Positions 6,564 through 13,936 of a stretch of DNA of 34,539 bases are shown piece after piece (position 1 is the stretch's first letter; each line of letters begins with the position of its first letter). Origin of the DNA: an uncultured Lactobacillus sp. (GTDB lineage Bacteria; Bacillota; Bacilli; Lactobacillales; Lactobacillaceae); assembly GCF_910589175.1 (NCBI RefSeq), contig NZ_CAJURR010000024.1, forward strand, positions 1-34,539, read 5' to 3'. The position numbers and the translations under genes were made by a program. The notes under the pieces were generated by a model. It was not told the origin of the DNA. It searched no databases and saw only the letters and a program-made list of their open reading frames with translations.

Positions 6564-7766
6564 TTATTTACGAGTTAAATAGTATGCTAGCGGATCGACC
6601 AAGCCTGGGCGATCCGTTTTGCTTATGCCCAATACTTTTCGGCTAAGCAAAAAGTTAGTGACATACCCGTTACTTCTTTTATACCAACCTAAGCTAGCAT
6701 TAGCTACTTTATGAATATCTTCTTCGCTAAAGTTGCACTTTAGTGCCCTGTTAATGCGCATTAAGTTAATGTATATTCTTCTTGGTAGTTTCCATTGTTT
6801 AATGATTACCACCCGTACCTTATGGCGCAACCATTGACTGAACTGCATCAGAAAACTTTTCATCCCACCAATTCTAAAGTAGTTGATCCAGCCCCTAATT
6901 ATTTGATTTACCTTAGTAAAGACTAGTGATAAAGGCTGAGTAGCTGCTTTTCTGCGGCAGAGAAGTTCTCTAATCTTGTCATATAGCTTGGTTTTGCGAT
7001 CATCTCCTGGCTTTGCTTGCCAGGATTCACCTGTTTTCCAAAAAGTAAAGCCAAGAAAATTGCTTTTAGTTGGTCTGACAACTTTAGTTTTCGTTGCGTT
7101 GACTTTCAAGAGCAGTTTCCTTTCTAGCCATGATGAAACACATTTCATTACTCGGTTAGCTGATTTACTGCTTTTGACGAAGATGTTGCAGTCATCGGCA
7201 TAGCGTACAAAGTGTAGACCCCTTTGCTCAAGTTCTTGATCAAACTGATCTAAATAGATGTTTGACAGAATTGGAGATAAGGGACCACCTTGGTGTACAC
7301 CTAATTTATTAGGCTTAACTAAACCATCTTCCATAATTCCTGCTTTAAGAAAACTGCGAATTAAATGGAGGGTGGTTTTGTCATTTACTCTTTCAATCGC
7401 ACCATGGGCACTGCGTCCAGGTCTAAAGCCATAACTATGCTCGCTAAAATGAGGATCATAGATCTTCATTAGTACTTGAGCAATTCCTTGTTGAATTACC
7501 CGGTCAACGACTGTCGGTATTCCTAAGAGACGCTTTTTGCCGTTAGCTTTAGGTATGTAGACTCTGCGAACAGCTTGCGGACGATATTTCATTTCCATGA
7601 TTGCGTCTTTGATTTCTGCTTGATGCTTCTTGAAGTAGCTATCCAGTTCATCAACTGTTCTTTTATCCACTCCCGGAGCACCTTTATTGATTTTGACTTT
7701 TCTGATTGCTTCTTGGAGATTACTCTGACTTAGTATTTGATCAATTAATTCCATTACTCGTGACAT
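6564..7766 (-). CDS. Group II intron reverse transcriptase/maturase with internal in-frame deletion
   Basis: A 400-residue intron-encoded protein. The N-terminal RT-0/1 region has GAPGVDKRTVDEL and VRRVYIPKANGKKRLLGIP, then YGFRPGRSAHGAIERV (about residues 112-127). At this point the normal stretch holding the first catalytic aspartate (family pattern DIDLxxFFDxVNHD) is absent, and the text jumps to NDKTTLHLIRSFLKAG. About 40 residues are missing with the frame kept. The second catalytic block FVRYADDCNIFV (YADD) and the maturase domain X (IIRGWINYF, about 294-302) are present. There is no endonuclease domain, as in IIC proteins. DNA synthesis should be impossible, while RNA-binding maturase activity could persist. 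The ATG at 7766 abuts an AAAGGAG site, so the ATG four codons on is an alternative start. Confidence 0.9.
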   Translation of the reverse strand: MSRVMELIDQILSQSNLQEAIRKVKINKGAPGVDKRTVDELDSYFKKHQAEIKDAIMEMKYRPQAVRRVYIPKANGKKRLLGIPTVVDRVIQQGIAQVLMKIYDPHFSEHSYGFRPGRSAHGAIERVNDKTTLHLIRSFLKAGIMEDGLVKPNKLGVHQGGPLSPILSNIYLDQFDQELEQRGLHFVRYADDCNIFVKSSKSANRVMKCVSSWLERKLLLKVNATKTKVVRPTKSNFLGFTFWKTGESWQAKPGDDRKTKLYDKIRELLCRRKAATQPLSLVFTKVNQIIRGWINYFRIGGMKSFLMQFSQWLRHKVRVVIIKQWKLPRRIYINLMRINRALKCNFSEEDIHKVANASLGWYKRSNGYVTNFLLSRKVLGISKTDRPGLVDPLAYYLTRK

Positions 7767-8312
7767 CTCCTTTTCTATTTGTAAATATATTCAGAATCAT
7801 TCCAATTGCTTTCACCATCAAAGAGTTACGTTCTCTTTGTACTAGGCTATCCTCTTATTCGAACTGTCTGAACATTGCTTATAGCGGAATATGCTCTTAC
7901 AAACATTAGATCCTTCGCATCCAGTTCCATTACAGATCCTTCATCGCTACTATGACCTCAGCTGACTTCTCATGATTAACCTTTTTCGACCAGGCCTTAC
8001 GATCACTGATTTTAAAGTTTATTCGGCTTCACCTGTCCATGAGATCTCTCGGGTAAGACATTCATCTCTTGTTTTCCATAACCTCTTAGTTTACCGTCTT
8101 GGTTTTACGTTTGTCCTTTGGACTTCGACTTGTCATGCATTCTTATCCACCATTTGGTCTGACTAAGTTTCTGTTCGTAGGCTCAGAAAACTCGCTAGCC
8201 ACTTCCTTCACTCATAACGTCACCGTTACCAGCTTGCGGTTCACTACACTTGGCGACAAATACCCGTGATCCGTATTTCAACAGACTAGATGTACTGCCA
8301 TGCCCGACACAC
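7767..8312 (-). ncRNA. Group II intron 5' RNA region (domains I-III, start of IV)
   Basis: A 546-base non-coding stretch between the intron 5' end and the RT start. The two plus-strand ORFs of 60-70 codons here have no ribosome binding sites and are chance frames. Without a covariance model I cannot place the exon-binding sites, but size and position fit the ribozyme domains. Confidence 0.7.
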
Positions 8313-8315
8313 ATG

Positions 8316-8357
8316 AAAAAATGGATTAATTGAAAAATTCAATTAATCCATTTTTTT
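8316..8357. terminator. Bidirectional Rho-independent terminator, intron target
   Basis: A near-perfect 19-bp stem (AAAAAATGGATTAATTGAA with its complement) and a three-base loop, with T-runs on both sides. It ends the channel gene on the minus strand and, before the intron arrived, would have ended the regulator gene on the plus strand. The intron begins 3-4 bases past the minus-strand T-run. Confidence 0.9.
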
Positions 8358-8371
8358 CAGAACTTTAATTT

Positions 8372-9208
8372 TTAATTTTTATCTTTTTTCTTTTCAATCC
8401 AGTCTCTAAACTTATTCCATTCACTAGGAGTATGAGTAGCCTTCAATTCTTGGATTTGTTTTTGTAAGTTTTGATTTTGCTCAGCTAAAAGTTTATTTTG
8501 CTCCTCTAAGCGATCTAATTTATCTAAAATGAGAGTCAGTTCCGCATTTTTATCTTTAATGCTAACCTTACCTTCATTTCTTCTCATCAAGTAAGCAGTA
8601 AGAGAACTCGTAACGATTCCCATTACTCCTACTCCAATCAGAATCATCGCTAAAATCACTAATTTTCCCAGTAAAGATTGTGGTGAAATTGTGTGTTTAG
8701 AAATATCTCCGTATCCCACCGTGCTTGCTGTAGTGATTGCCCACCAGAATGCTTGATCCAGTGAAACATGCTCAGTAATCGAAATTGCAACTGATCCTAA
8801 CATCAAAAAGGCAATACTAAAGTATATTACATATAAAATACCATGAGTATGTAAGATATCTTTTAGCATCCCTACTAGACCAGCCAACCGGATTAAACGT
8901 AATAGCCTAAAATATAAACCAATATCTCCCAACTGAGCCAGTTTCATCCAACTAAAGGCAAGACCAACAGGAATAATTGCTAGTAGCTCAAAAATATTAT
9001 TTCTAAAAAATACTTTCTTATTTTTTGCAAGGTAGAGCCGAGAAAAGTAATCTATTGCCAAAATAATTAAAATAAGGTTATTTAGCCAAAACCACTTACT
9101 ATTTCTACTATTAATATCAATTATTGCCGCAAAATCTAACACAAGCAGAATAATTGAAATAATAGCTAAAGCAGCTTTAAACCATTTATAAAAATTTTTC
9201 TTAAGCAT
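8372..9208 (-). CDS. Voltage-gated-type K+ channel family protein
   Basis: A 278-residue membrane protein from the chosen ATG at 9208. It has about four hydrophobic helices forming a sensor-like region (residues 10-125, including FRLLRLIRLAGLVG, an S4-like segment with regularly spaced arginines), then a pore region with the selectivity filter TTASTVGYGD (about 157-166), a last helix (about 182-205), and a charged coiled-coil tail (LDRLEEQNKLLAEQNQNLQ). A longer frame starts at 9256, but that ATG lies inside the rplL terminator hairpin, so I prefer the internal start although its ribosome binding site is poor. The protein should conduct K+ across the membrane. It lies downstream of rplL behind a terminator, so it is probably transcribed separately. 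Confidence 0.9.
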   Translation of the reverse strand: MLKKNFYKWFKAALAIISIILLVLDFAAIIDINSRNSKWFWLNNLILIILAIDYFSRLYLAKNKKVFFRNNIFELLAIIPVGLAFSWMKLAQLGDIGLYFRLLRLIRLAGLVGMLKDILHTHGILYVIYFSIAFLMLGSVAISITEHVSLDQAFWWAITTASTVGYGDISKHTISPQSLLGKLVILAMILIGVGVMGIVTSSLTAYLMRRNEGKVSIKDKNAELTLILDKLDRLEEQNKLLAEQNQNLQKQIQELKATHTPSEWNKFRDWIEKKKDKN

Positions 9209-9223
9209 AATTTTATTGTAAAC

Positions 9224-9260
9224 AAAAATGAGGACTCCGTAAAATAGAGTCCTCATTTTT
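9224..9260 (-). terminator. Terminator of rplJ-rplL
   Basis: The stem AAAATGAGGACTC / GAGTCCTCATTTT with a short loop and a T-run on the minus strand lies about 25 bases after the rplL stop. Confidence 0.9.
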
Positions 9261-9285
9261 AATAGTGTATTCAGTTAAGACGTTA

Positions 9286-9648
9286 TTACTTAACAGTAAC
9301 AGTTGCGCCAACTTCTTCAAGCTTAGCTTTGATGTCGTTAGCTTCGTCTTCAGAAACGCCTTCCTTAACGTTCTTAGGAGCACCATCAACAAGGTCCTTA
9401 GAATCCTTAAGGCCAAGACCAGTGATGTCACGAACAACCTTGATAACCTTAACTTTTTCTTGACCAACATCAGTCAATTCAACGTCAAATTCAGTCTTTT
9501 CTGCACCTGCGCCTGCAGCACCTGCAGCAGCAACTGGAGCAGCAGCTGAAACACCAAATTCGTCTTCAATAGCCTTTACTAAGTCGTTTAATTCAAGGAT
9601 TGAAGCACCTTTTAAATCTTCAATAATCTTTTCAGTATCTAAAGCCAT
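9286..9648 (-). CDS. rplL: 50S ribosomal protein L7/L12
   Basis: A 120-residue protein, the normal length. The N-terminal dimerisation part ([14 protein letters not shown]), an Ala/Gly-rich hinge (about residues 35-50) and the conserved C-terminal domain ([30 protein letters not shown]) are all present. L7/L12 forms the ribosome stalk that recruits translation GTPases. The start has a GGAGGAAA site. It is co-transcribed with rplJ. The usual rpoB-rpoC neighbour is absent; a terminator and unrelated genes follow instead. Confidence 0.98.
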   Translation of the reverse strand: MALDTEKIIEDLKGASILELNDLVKAIEDEFGVSAAAPVAAAGAAGAGAEKTEFDVELTDVGQEKVKVIKVVRDITGLGLKDSKDLVDGAPKNVKEGVSEDEANDIKAKLEEVGATVTVK

Positions 9649-9691
9649 TATAAGTTTCCTCCGAAATTAGATATGTGTAAATTTACTAATA

Positions 9692-10192
9692 TTATTCGTC
9701 TTTTGAATCAGCGACAGCCTTAACAGCGTATGCAAAGTTGCGAACTGGAGCTTGTAATACAGATACAAGCATTGAAAGTAAACCTTCGCGACCTGGAATA
9801 GCTGCAAGTTTCTTGATTTCTTCTTGGCTGGCAACCTTACCTTCGAGCATACCACCTTTAATTGATAATGCGTCGATATCATCTTCGTATTTAGAAACAA
9901 TACGAGCTGGTTCAGTGATGTCTTCTGCATCAGCAGTGTAAACAACAGCAGTAGGACCAACAAAAGTATCTTCTAAACCTTCAATACCAGCCTTTTCAGC
10001 AGCACGCTTTAAGTAAGTGTTCTTGATAACTTTCATCTTAACGTTAGCATCACGTAGATCCTTACGTAAGTTAGTTACTTCTTCAACAGTTAAACCTAAG
10101 TAGTCAATTACTAAGATAGCCTTAGCTTCCTTAAGTTCTGCTGCAAAGTCATCAACAAGCTTTTCTTTTTTAGCAATGATTGCTTTACTCAA
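9692..10192 (-). CDS. rplJ: 50S ribosomal protein L10
   Basis: A 166-residue protein beginning SKAIIAKKEKLVDDF after the initiator. I chose a TTG start at 10192 because GGAGGTG lies six bases before it. The longer frame, starting at 10264, would begin inside the L10 leader attenuator and add 24 residues foreign to the family. L10 carries the L7/L12 dimers and binds 23S rRNA. Expression is probably controlled by the L10 leader immediately upstream. Confidence 0.97.
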   Translation of the reverse strand: MSKAIIAKKEKLVDDFAAELKEAKAILVIDYLGLTVEEVTNLRKDLRDANVKMKVIKNTYLKRAAEKAGIEGLEDTFVGPTAVVYTADAEDITEPARIVSKYEDDIDALSIKGGMLEGKVASQEEIKKLAAIPGREGLLSMLVSVLQAPVRNFAYAVKAVADSKDE

Positions 10193-10204
10193 CGAATTCA
10201 CCTC

Positions 10205-10347
10205 CAAATTTACTTTAAGATAAATTCTATCAGCCGAAATAAAAACTCCATGCCAAAAAGACATGGAGTTGTAAAACTCTTTGTTTTTCTGGCCTCGGCG
10301 GGATATTAAGGCACGTTAGCCACCCGAGTCTTAGGTAGAATTTACTG
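10205..10347 (-). ncRNA. L10 (rplJ) leader RNA with attenuator
   Basis: The transcribed leader between the promoter and rplJ contains CTAAGACTCGGGTGGC, CGTGCCTTAATATCCCGCC and GAGGCCAG, the pattern of the Firmicute L10 leader, which binds the L10-L12 complex. It ends with a terminator hairpin (10238-10270) of stem AACTCCATG / CATGGAGTT and a T-run. Binding of excess L10-L12 is expected to favour termination. Confidence 0.85.
10238..10270 (-). terminator. Attenuator hairpin in the rplJ leader
   Basis: AACTCCATG and CATGGAGTT flank a nine-base loop and are followed by TTTTATTT, about 45 bases before the TTG start of rplJ. Confidence 0.85.
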
Positions 10348-10353
10348 TACAAT

Positions 10354-10382
10354 ATATTACCTTAAATTAGATAAGTCGTCAA
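10354..10382 (-). promoter_or_regulatory. Promoter of rplJ-rplL
   Basis: On the minus strand, TTGACG (10382-10377) and TAATAT (10359-10354) are separated by 17 bases, directly before the L10 leader and just behind the stop of the amino-acid binding protein gene. Confidence 0.85.
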
Positions 10383-10391
10383 TAGCTTTTT

Positions 10392-11183
10392 TTAATTAAA
10401 CCATTTTTCGCGAATCTTTTTTAGCTCTCCCGTCTTCTCTAGATGGTCAAGAGCTTGATTAATCTTGTTTTTAAGAGTTTTATCCTTTTTATTGATTCCT
10501 ACTGAAAATTTTTCATTTGGATATGGTAATTTTTCTTTTTTAAATTCTTTTTGATACTTGCTATGAGCTAAATAATAATTTGCATATACCCCATCAATTA
10601 ATAAGCCATCTATTCTGCCAGCTTTTAAATCAATGAAGGCGTTGTTGTAAGTATCATACAAAACTGTACTTTTGACACGTTTCTTTAAGACTTTAGGATA
10701 ATTATCCAAATCATCGGCTCCTGAAGATCCCGTTTGAACTCCAAGAATCTTCCCTTTCATTTGTCGATAATTATTTATCCCTTCATTTTTTCGTGTAACC
10801 AGAATCTGATCATTTTCAAGATATGGTTTTGAAAATGCTACTTTCTTTGCCCTAGCCTTCGTCTTAGTATACCCATTCCATATAACATCTATTGTCCCAT
10901 TGCGAAGTTCTGTTTCTTTCATTGACCAATCAATTGTCTGAAAATCAGGTTTTAAGCCAATCTCCTTGCAAACGGCCTTGGCTAAGTCAACATCAAAACC
11001 AACAAGCTTACCATTCTTTTGGCGAAAATCCATTGGTACGAAGCTGTCGTCAACACCAATTACTAAAGTATCACGTGATTTAATCGCCTGCCATGAGTTT
11101 TCCTGTCTTTGACACCCAGCCAGTCCAACAGAAGCTAGCACAATGATCAATAGACCCAAAAATCGTATTATTTTTTTCATCAT
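10392..11183 (-). CDS. Polar amino-acid ABC transporter substrate-binding lipoprotein
   Basis: A 263-residue periplasmic-binding-type protein with a lipoprotein signal peptide: MMKKII, a hydrophobic core, and the lipobox LAGC with the lipidated Cys at residue 24. The solute-binding domain 3 pattern is clear (DTLVIGVDDSFVPMDF, GFDVDLAKAVCKEIGL, IDWSMKETELRNGTIDVIWN, FSKPYLENDQILV). It captures an amino acid, perhaps glutamine or a cystine-like polar residue, and delivers it to the permease at 11814-12467. The first ATG overlaps the ATPase stop in an ATGATGA arrangement, which indicates translational coupling. The exact ligand cannot be read by eye. Confidence 0.93.
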   Translation of the reverse strand: MMKKIIRFLGLLIIVLASVGLAGCQRQENSWQAIKSRDTLVIGVDDSFVPMDFRQKNGKLVGFDVDLAKAVCKEIGLKPDFQTIDWSMKETELRNGTIDVIWNGYTKTKARAKKVAFSKPYLENDQILVTRKNEGINNYRQMKGKILGVQTGSSGADDLDNYPKVLKKRVKSTVLYDTYNNAFIDLKAGRIDGLLIDGVYANYYLAHSKYQKEFKKEKLPYPNEKFSVGINKKDKTLKNKINQALDHLEKTGELKKIREKWFN

Positions 11184-11827
11184 TTTTCTATTGGCTCAAC
11201 TTTTAAGATTTTATCAGCAACAGCTTTTCCAAACTGGTGATCATGAGTAATAATTACCTGCGTCATTCCTGTTTGTTTAAGCTTTAAGAAAATATCTTTT
11301 ACTTTTCCTACTAACTCAGGGTCTAAGGCAGAGGTAGGCTCATCATAACACAAGATTTCAGGTTTCATTTGCAGGGCTCTGGCAATGGCTACACGCTGCT
11401 TTTGTCCTCCTGATAATTGATATGGATATAAAGTTTTAAACTTATCTAAGTCTAATTGATCTAAAACAGGCGCAGCTGCTTTTTCAGCCTCTGCTTTACT
11501 CATCTTATTTACCATAATTGGAGCAAGCGTAATATTATCCATTACCGAAAGGTTGGGAAAAAGATTGTAATCTTGAAAAACCATCCCTACCAAATGATTA
11601 TTACGATCTGTAGGATCAAATTCTTTTCCATTATGGAGAAACTTTCCACTATCAGCACTTTCCAGCCCCGCAATCAGGCGAAGAAGCGTAGTTTTTCCTG
11701 CACCTGAAGGACCAATAATACTTAAGATATCTCCTTGATCTAGTGACAAATTCAACTTATCAATAATTTTTCTTGTGCCAAAACTCTTGCTTATATTCTT
11801 GAGCTCTAAAACTTTATTTCCAGACAT
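11180..11827 (-). CDS. Polar amino-acid ABC transporter ATP-binding protein
   Basis: A 215-residue ABC ATPase of the GlnQ/HisP class. Walker A is GPSGAGKTTLLR (about 38-49), the Q-loop is VFQDYNLFPNL, the signature is LSGGQKQR (about 138-145), Walker B is ILCYDEPTSALDPE and the switch is THDH. It is slightly shorter than the usual 240 residues. It overlaps the permease by 14 bases at the start and the binding protein by 4 bases at the end, so the three genes form one coupled operon. Confidence 0.95.
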   Translation of the reverse strand: MSGNKVLELKNISKSFGTRKIIDKLNLSLDQGDILSIIGPSGAGKTTLLRLIAGLESADSGKFLHNGKEFDPTDRNNHLVGMVFQDYNLFPNLSVMDNITLAPIMVNKMSKAEAEKAAAPVLDQLDLDKFKTLYPYQLSGGQKQRVAIARALQMKPEILCYDEPTSALDPELVGKVKDIFLKLKQTGMTQVIITHDHQFGKAVADKILKVEPIEK

Positions 11828-12467
11828 TGCTTCTCTTCTCCACTACTCTCAATAAAGCTGTTAAAACTGCTGTCATTGCCAAATATACGCACCCTACTAA
11901 TACTAGTGGAACTAAAGACACGTCTCTTGCAGTCGCAACATTTCCGGCACGTAAAAGGTCTCCTAAACCAATTACATAGACCAAACTGGAGTCCTTAACT
12001 AAGTTTATCAGCTCATTACCAATCGAAGGCAAAACAATCTTAACAACTTGTGGACGCACAATCCGATTAATTGTTTGCCATCTACTTAAGCCTAGCACCT
12101 GTGCTGCCTCAAATTGGCCGACGGGTACTGCTTGCAGTCCACCACGGAAGATTTCTGCAAAGTAAGCAGCATAATTGATAATAAATGCGACTAACGCAGC
12201 TTCGTATCTTGGAAAGACAATTCCAACAGTTGGTAAGCCATAAAAAATAAAAATTAATTGTAGTAAAAGAGGTGTACCACGAATAATCCATACATAAAAT
12301 TTCAAAATAGCTTTAACTAATTTCAATTTTGAATGTAAACCAAAGGCAACTAATAAACCTAGCGGAATAGAAACTACAGTCGTCCAAAAAAAGATTTCAA
12401 TAGTTAACCAAGCACCGGAAAATAATGATGGCATAATACTAAAAATATAATTTAGCATTTCCTTCAC
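11814..12467 (-). CDS. Polar amino-acid ABC transporter permease
   Basis: A 217-residue HisM/GlnP-type permease with about five membrane helices. The EAA loop is visible as EAAQVLGLSRWQTINRIVRPQ (about residues 139-159, split here for reading), which contacts the ATPase. The region RGTPLLLQLIFIFYGLP is typical of the family. It is the first gene of the three-gene uptake operon, starts behind AGGAGGTG, and has its own promoter just downstream of the rplA terminator. It appears inserted between rplA and rplJ, which are normally adjacent. Confidence 0.94.
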   Translation of the reverse strand: MKEMLNYIFSIMPSLFSGAWLTIEIFFWTTVVSIPLGLLVAFGLHSKLKLVKAILKFYVWIIRGTPLLLQLIFIFYGLPTVGIVFPRYEAALVAFIINYAAYFAEIFRGGLQAVPVGQFEAAQVLGLSRWQTINRIVRPQVVKIVLPSIGNELINLVKDSSLVYVIGLGDLLRAGNVATARDVSLVPLVLVGCVYLAMTAVLTALLRVVEKRSNVWK

Positions 12468-12496
12468 CTCCTGTTCTAAAAATAGCGTATTGTTTA

Positions 12497-12526
12497 ATTT
12501 TAACTAAAATCTCATTACACTTTCAA
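12497..12526 (-). promoter_or_regulatory. Promoter of the amino-acid ABC operon
   Basis: On the minus strand, TTGAAA (12526-12521) and TAAAAT (12502-12497) are separated by 18 bases, about 30 bases before the permease start. Confidence 0.65.
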
Positions 12527-12535
12527 CCTTAGTAC

Positions 12536-12569
12536 AAAAAAAAGACTTCACAATTGTGAAGTCTTTTTG
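12536..12569 (-). terminator. Terminator of rplK-rplA
   Basis: A perfect stem AGACTTCACAA / TTGTGAAGTCT with a T-run, about 20 bases after the rplA stop. Confidence 0.92.
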
Positions 12570-12589
12570 CTTAATTAAACAACTATTAA

Positions 12590-13282
12590 TTAGTCTAAGT
12601 TTAATGGATCCAAGTGGATACCAGGGCCAAAGGTTGCAGAAACGGCAACACTCTTAACGTATTGACCCTTAGCTGATGCAGGACGTGCACGAAGAATAAC
12701 GTCACGTAATGCATCAAAGTTTTGTGCTAATTTTTCAGCGTCAAATGAAGCCTTACCGATTGGTGCATGGATTAAACCCTGCTTATCAACACGGTATTCA
12801 ACTTGACCTGCTTTTTGGTTTTCAACAGCTTTAGCAACGTCCATAGTAACAGTACCAGTCTTAGGGTTTGGCATTAAGCCTTTAGGTCCTAAGATACGAC
12901 CTAAACGACCAACCTTAGCCATCATCATTGGAGTAGCAATAACTACGTCAAAGTCTAAGTAACCGTTTTGAACTTTTTCTACTAAATCATCAGAACCAAC
13001 TTCGTCAGCACCTGCTTCTTTAGCTTGGTCAGCTTGTGGACCTTCAGCAAAAACAACAACCTTCTTAGATTTACCAGTACCGTTTGGAAGTACCAATGCA
13101 CCTCTAATTTGTTGATCTGCTTGCTTAGGGTCAACGTTTAAGTTATATGCAACTTCAATAGTTGCGTCAAAGTTTGCGTATGAAGTTTCTTTTGCTAACT
13201 TCATAGCTTCATCTACTGAATAAAATTTAGTTGAATCAACTTTTTTAGCTGCTTCTAAATATCTCTTTCCATGCTTTGCCAT
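12590..13282 (-). CDS. rplA: 50S ribosomal protein L1
   Basis: A 230-residue protein of normal length with conserved L1 blocks ([67 protein letters not shown]). L1 binds the mobile L1 stalk of 23S rRNA and in many bacteria represses its own mRNA. It lies 97 bases downstream of rplK in the same orientation. The AGGAGG site before the ATG is well placed. See the intergenic RNA element at 13301-13335. Confidence 0.98.
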   Translation of the reverse strand: MAKHGKRYLEAAKKVDSTKFYSVDEAMKLAKETSYANFDATIEVAYNLNVDPKQADQQIRGALVLPNGTGKSKKVVVFAEGPQADQAKEAGADEVGSDDLVEKVQNGYLDFDVVIATPMMMAKVGRLGRILGPKGLMPNPKTGTVTMDVAKAVENQKAGQVEYRVDKQGLIHAPIGKASFDAEKLAQNFDALRDVILRARPASAKGQYVKSVAVSATFGPGIHLDPLNLD

Positions 13283-13300
13283 GTAAAAATCCTCCTGAAA

Positions 13301-13360
13301 ATGTGGTCAAACGAGTCTTCTCACACTCTCCCACCTTGATTCGTTAATTTTGATTAACGA
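13301..13360 (-). promoter_or_regulatory. Candidate L1-binding RNA element before rplA
   Basis: The minus-strand RNA contains a hairpin TCGTTAAT/ATTAACGA (13360-13341), then GGUGGGAG, a short helix, and UUGACCACAU just before the rplA ribosome binding site. GUGG can pair with CCAC. A second copy of the GUGGGAG...CCNCAUNNC layout lies in the rplK leader. Autoregulation by L1 is known for this operon in other bacteria; its assignment to this motif is inference. Confidence 0.5.
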
Positions 13361-13379
13361 TCCGACGTTCCTAAAAACA

Positions 13380-13805
13380 CTAGTCTTCGACAGTGAAGCC
13401 CATGCTTCTAGCAGTACCTTCAATCATGCGCATAGCAGCTTCAATATCTGCAGCGTTTAGATCTTTCATCTTGGTTTCGGCAATTTCCTTAACTTGGTCC
13501 TTAGTTACCTTAGCAACCTTCTTAGTGTTAGGTTCACCAGAACCCTTGTCCACTTTAGCAGCCTTCTTCAAAAGAACAGCAGCTGGTGGAGTCTTAGTAA
13601 TGAATTCGAATGAACGATCTTCATATACAGTAATAACTACAGGGATAATCATACCCTTTTGATCAGCAGTACGTGCGTTGAAGTCCTTAGTGAAACCAAC
13701 GATGTTGATTCCAGCTTGACCCAATGCAGGACCAACTGGAGGTGCAGGAGTTGCTGCACCAGCAGGAATTTGCAGTTTAACTACGTTAATAACTTTCTTT
13801 GCCAC
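13380..13805 (-). CDS. rplK: 50S ribosomal protein L11
   Basis: A 141-residue protein with the canonical sequence ([42 protein letters not shown]). I chose a GTG start at 13805, eight bases after AAGGAGG, which gives the normal AKKVINVV N-terminus; the TTG two codons upstream lies too close to the ribosome binding site. L11 forms part of the GTPase-associated centre. It is the first gene of the rplK-rplA unit with a strong promoter at 13890-13918. Confidence 0.97.
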   Translation of the reverse strand: MAKKVINVVKLQIPAGAATPAPPVGPALGQAGINIVGFTKDFNARTADQKGMIIPVVITVYEDRSFEFITKTPPAAVLLKKAAKVDKGSGEPNTKKVAKVTKDQVKEIAETKMKDLNAADIEAAMRMIEGTARSMGFTVED

Positions 13806-13824
13806 GGTCAATACCTCCTTGATT

Positions 13825-13869
13825 CCGTGATGCGGTTATAGTGGAGAATTTTCCTTCTTCTCCTCCCAC
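13825..13869 (-). promoter_or_regulatory. Candidate L1-binding leader element before rplK
   Basis: The minus-strand leader RNA contains GUGGGAG followed by a hairpin GGAGAA/UUCUCC and then ACCGCAUCACGG, ending about 12 bases before the ribosome binding site. The layout resembles the element before rplA and what I recall of L1-responsive leaders in Bacillota. The function is inferred. Confidence 0.5.
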
Positions 13870-13889
13870 AATAATAAAGATACTCTAAT

Positions 13890-13918
13890 ATACTACCAGC
13901 AATTTATTAAATTGACAA
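13890..13918 (-). promoter_or_regulatory. Promoter of rplK-rplA
   Basis: On the minus strand, TTGTCA (13918-13913) and TAGTAT (13895-13890) are separated by 17 bases, with the leader element immediately downstream. Confidence 0.8.
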
Positions 13919-13936
13919 TAGCTAATTAAATTTTTA

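Larger units (their letters stand above)
6491..8312 (-). mobile_element. Group IIC-type intron, RT-deficient
   Basis: On the minus strand the element begins with GTGTGTCGGG at 8312 (the group II 5' consensus GUGYG) and ends near 6491 with CTCTAC (the expected AY end). It encodes a maturase/RT at 6564-7766 and has a clear domain V and VI at its 3' end. It sits immediately after the T-tract of a Rho-independent terminator hairpin (8316-8357), the usual target of IIC introns. Its base composition is less AT-rich than the LAP island around it. Orientation is antisense to the regulator gene. The 5' boundary could shift by two bases because of the GTGTGT repeat, and the 3' boundary by one or two bases. 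Confidence 0.85.

Noticed and set aside
7706..8166. Plus-strand frames of 64-67 residues in the intron 5' region
   Set aside because: They lack ribosome binding sites and family resemblance, and lie in structured ribozyme sequence.
9208..9256. N-terminal extension of the K+ channel from the ATG at 9256
   Set aside because: That ATG is within the rplL terminator hairpin and the added residues are not channel-like.
10192..10264. N-terminal extension of L10 from the ATG at 10264
   Set aside because: It would translate the leader attenuator; a GGAGGTG-TTG start gives the standard L10 N-terminus.
13341..13360. TCGTTAAT/ATTAACGA hairpin as a terminator of rplK
   Set aside because: There is no T-run after it on the minus strand and rplA follows in the same unit; it is more likely part of an RNA control element.
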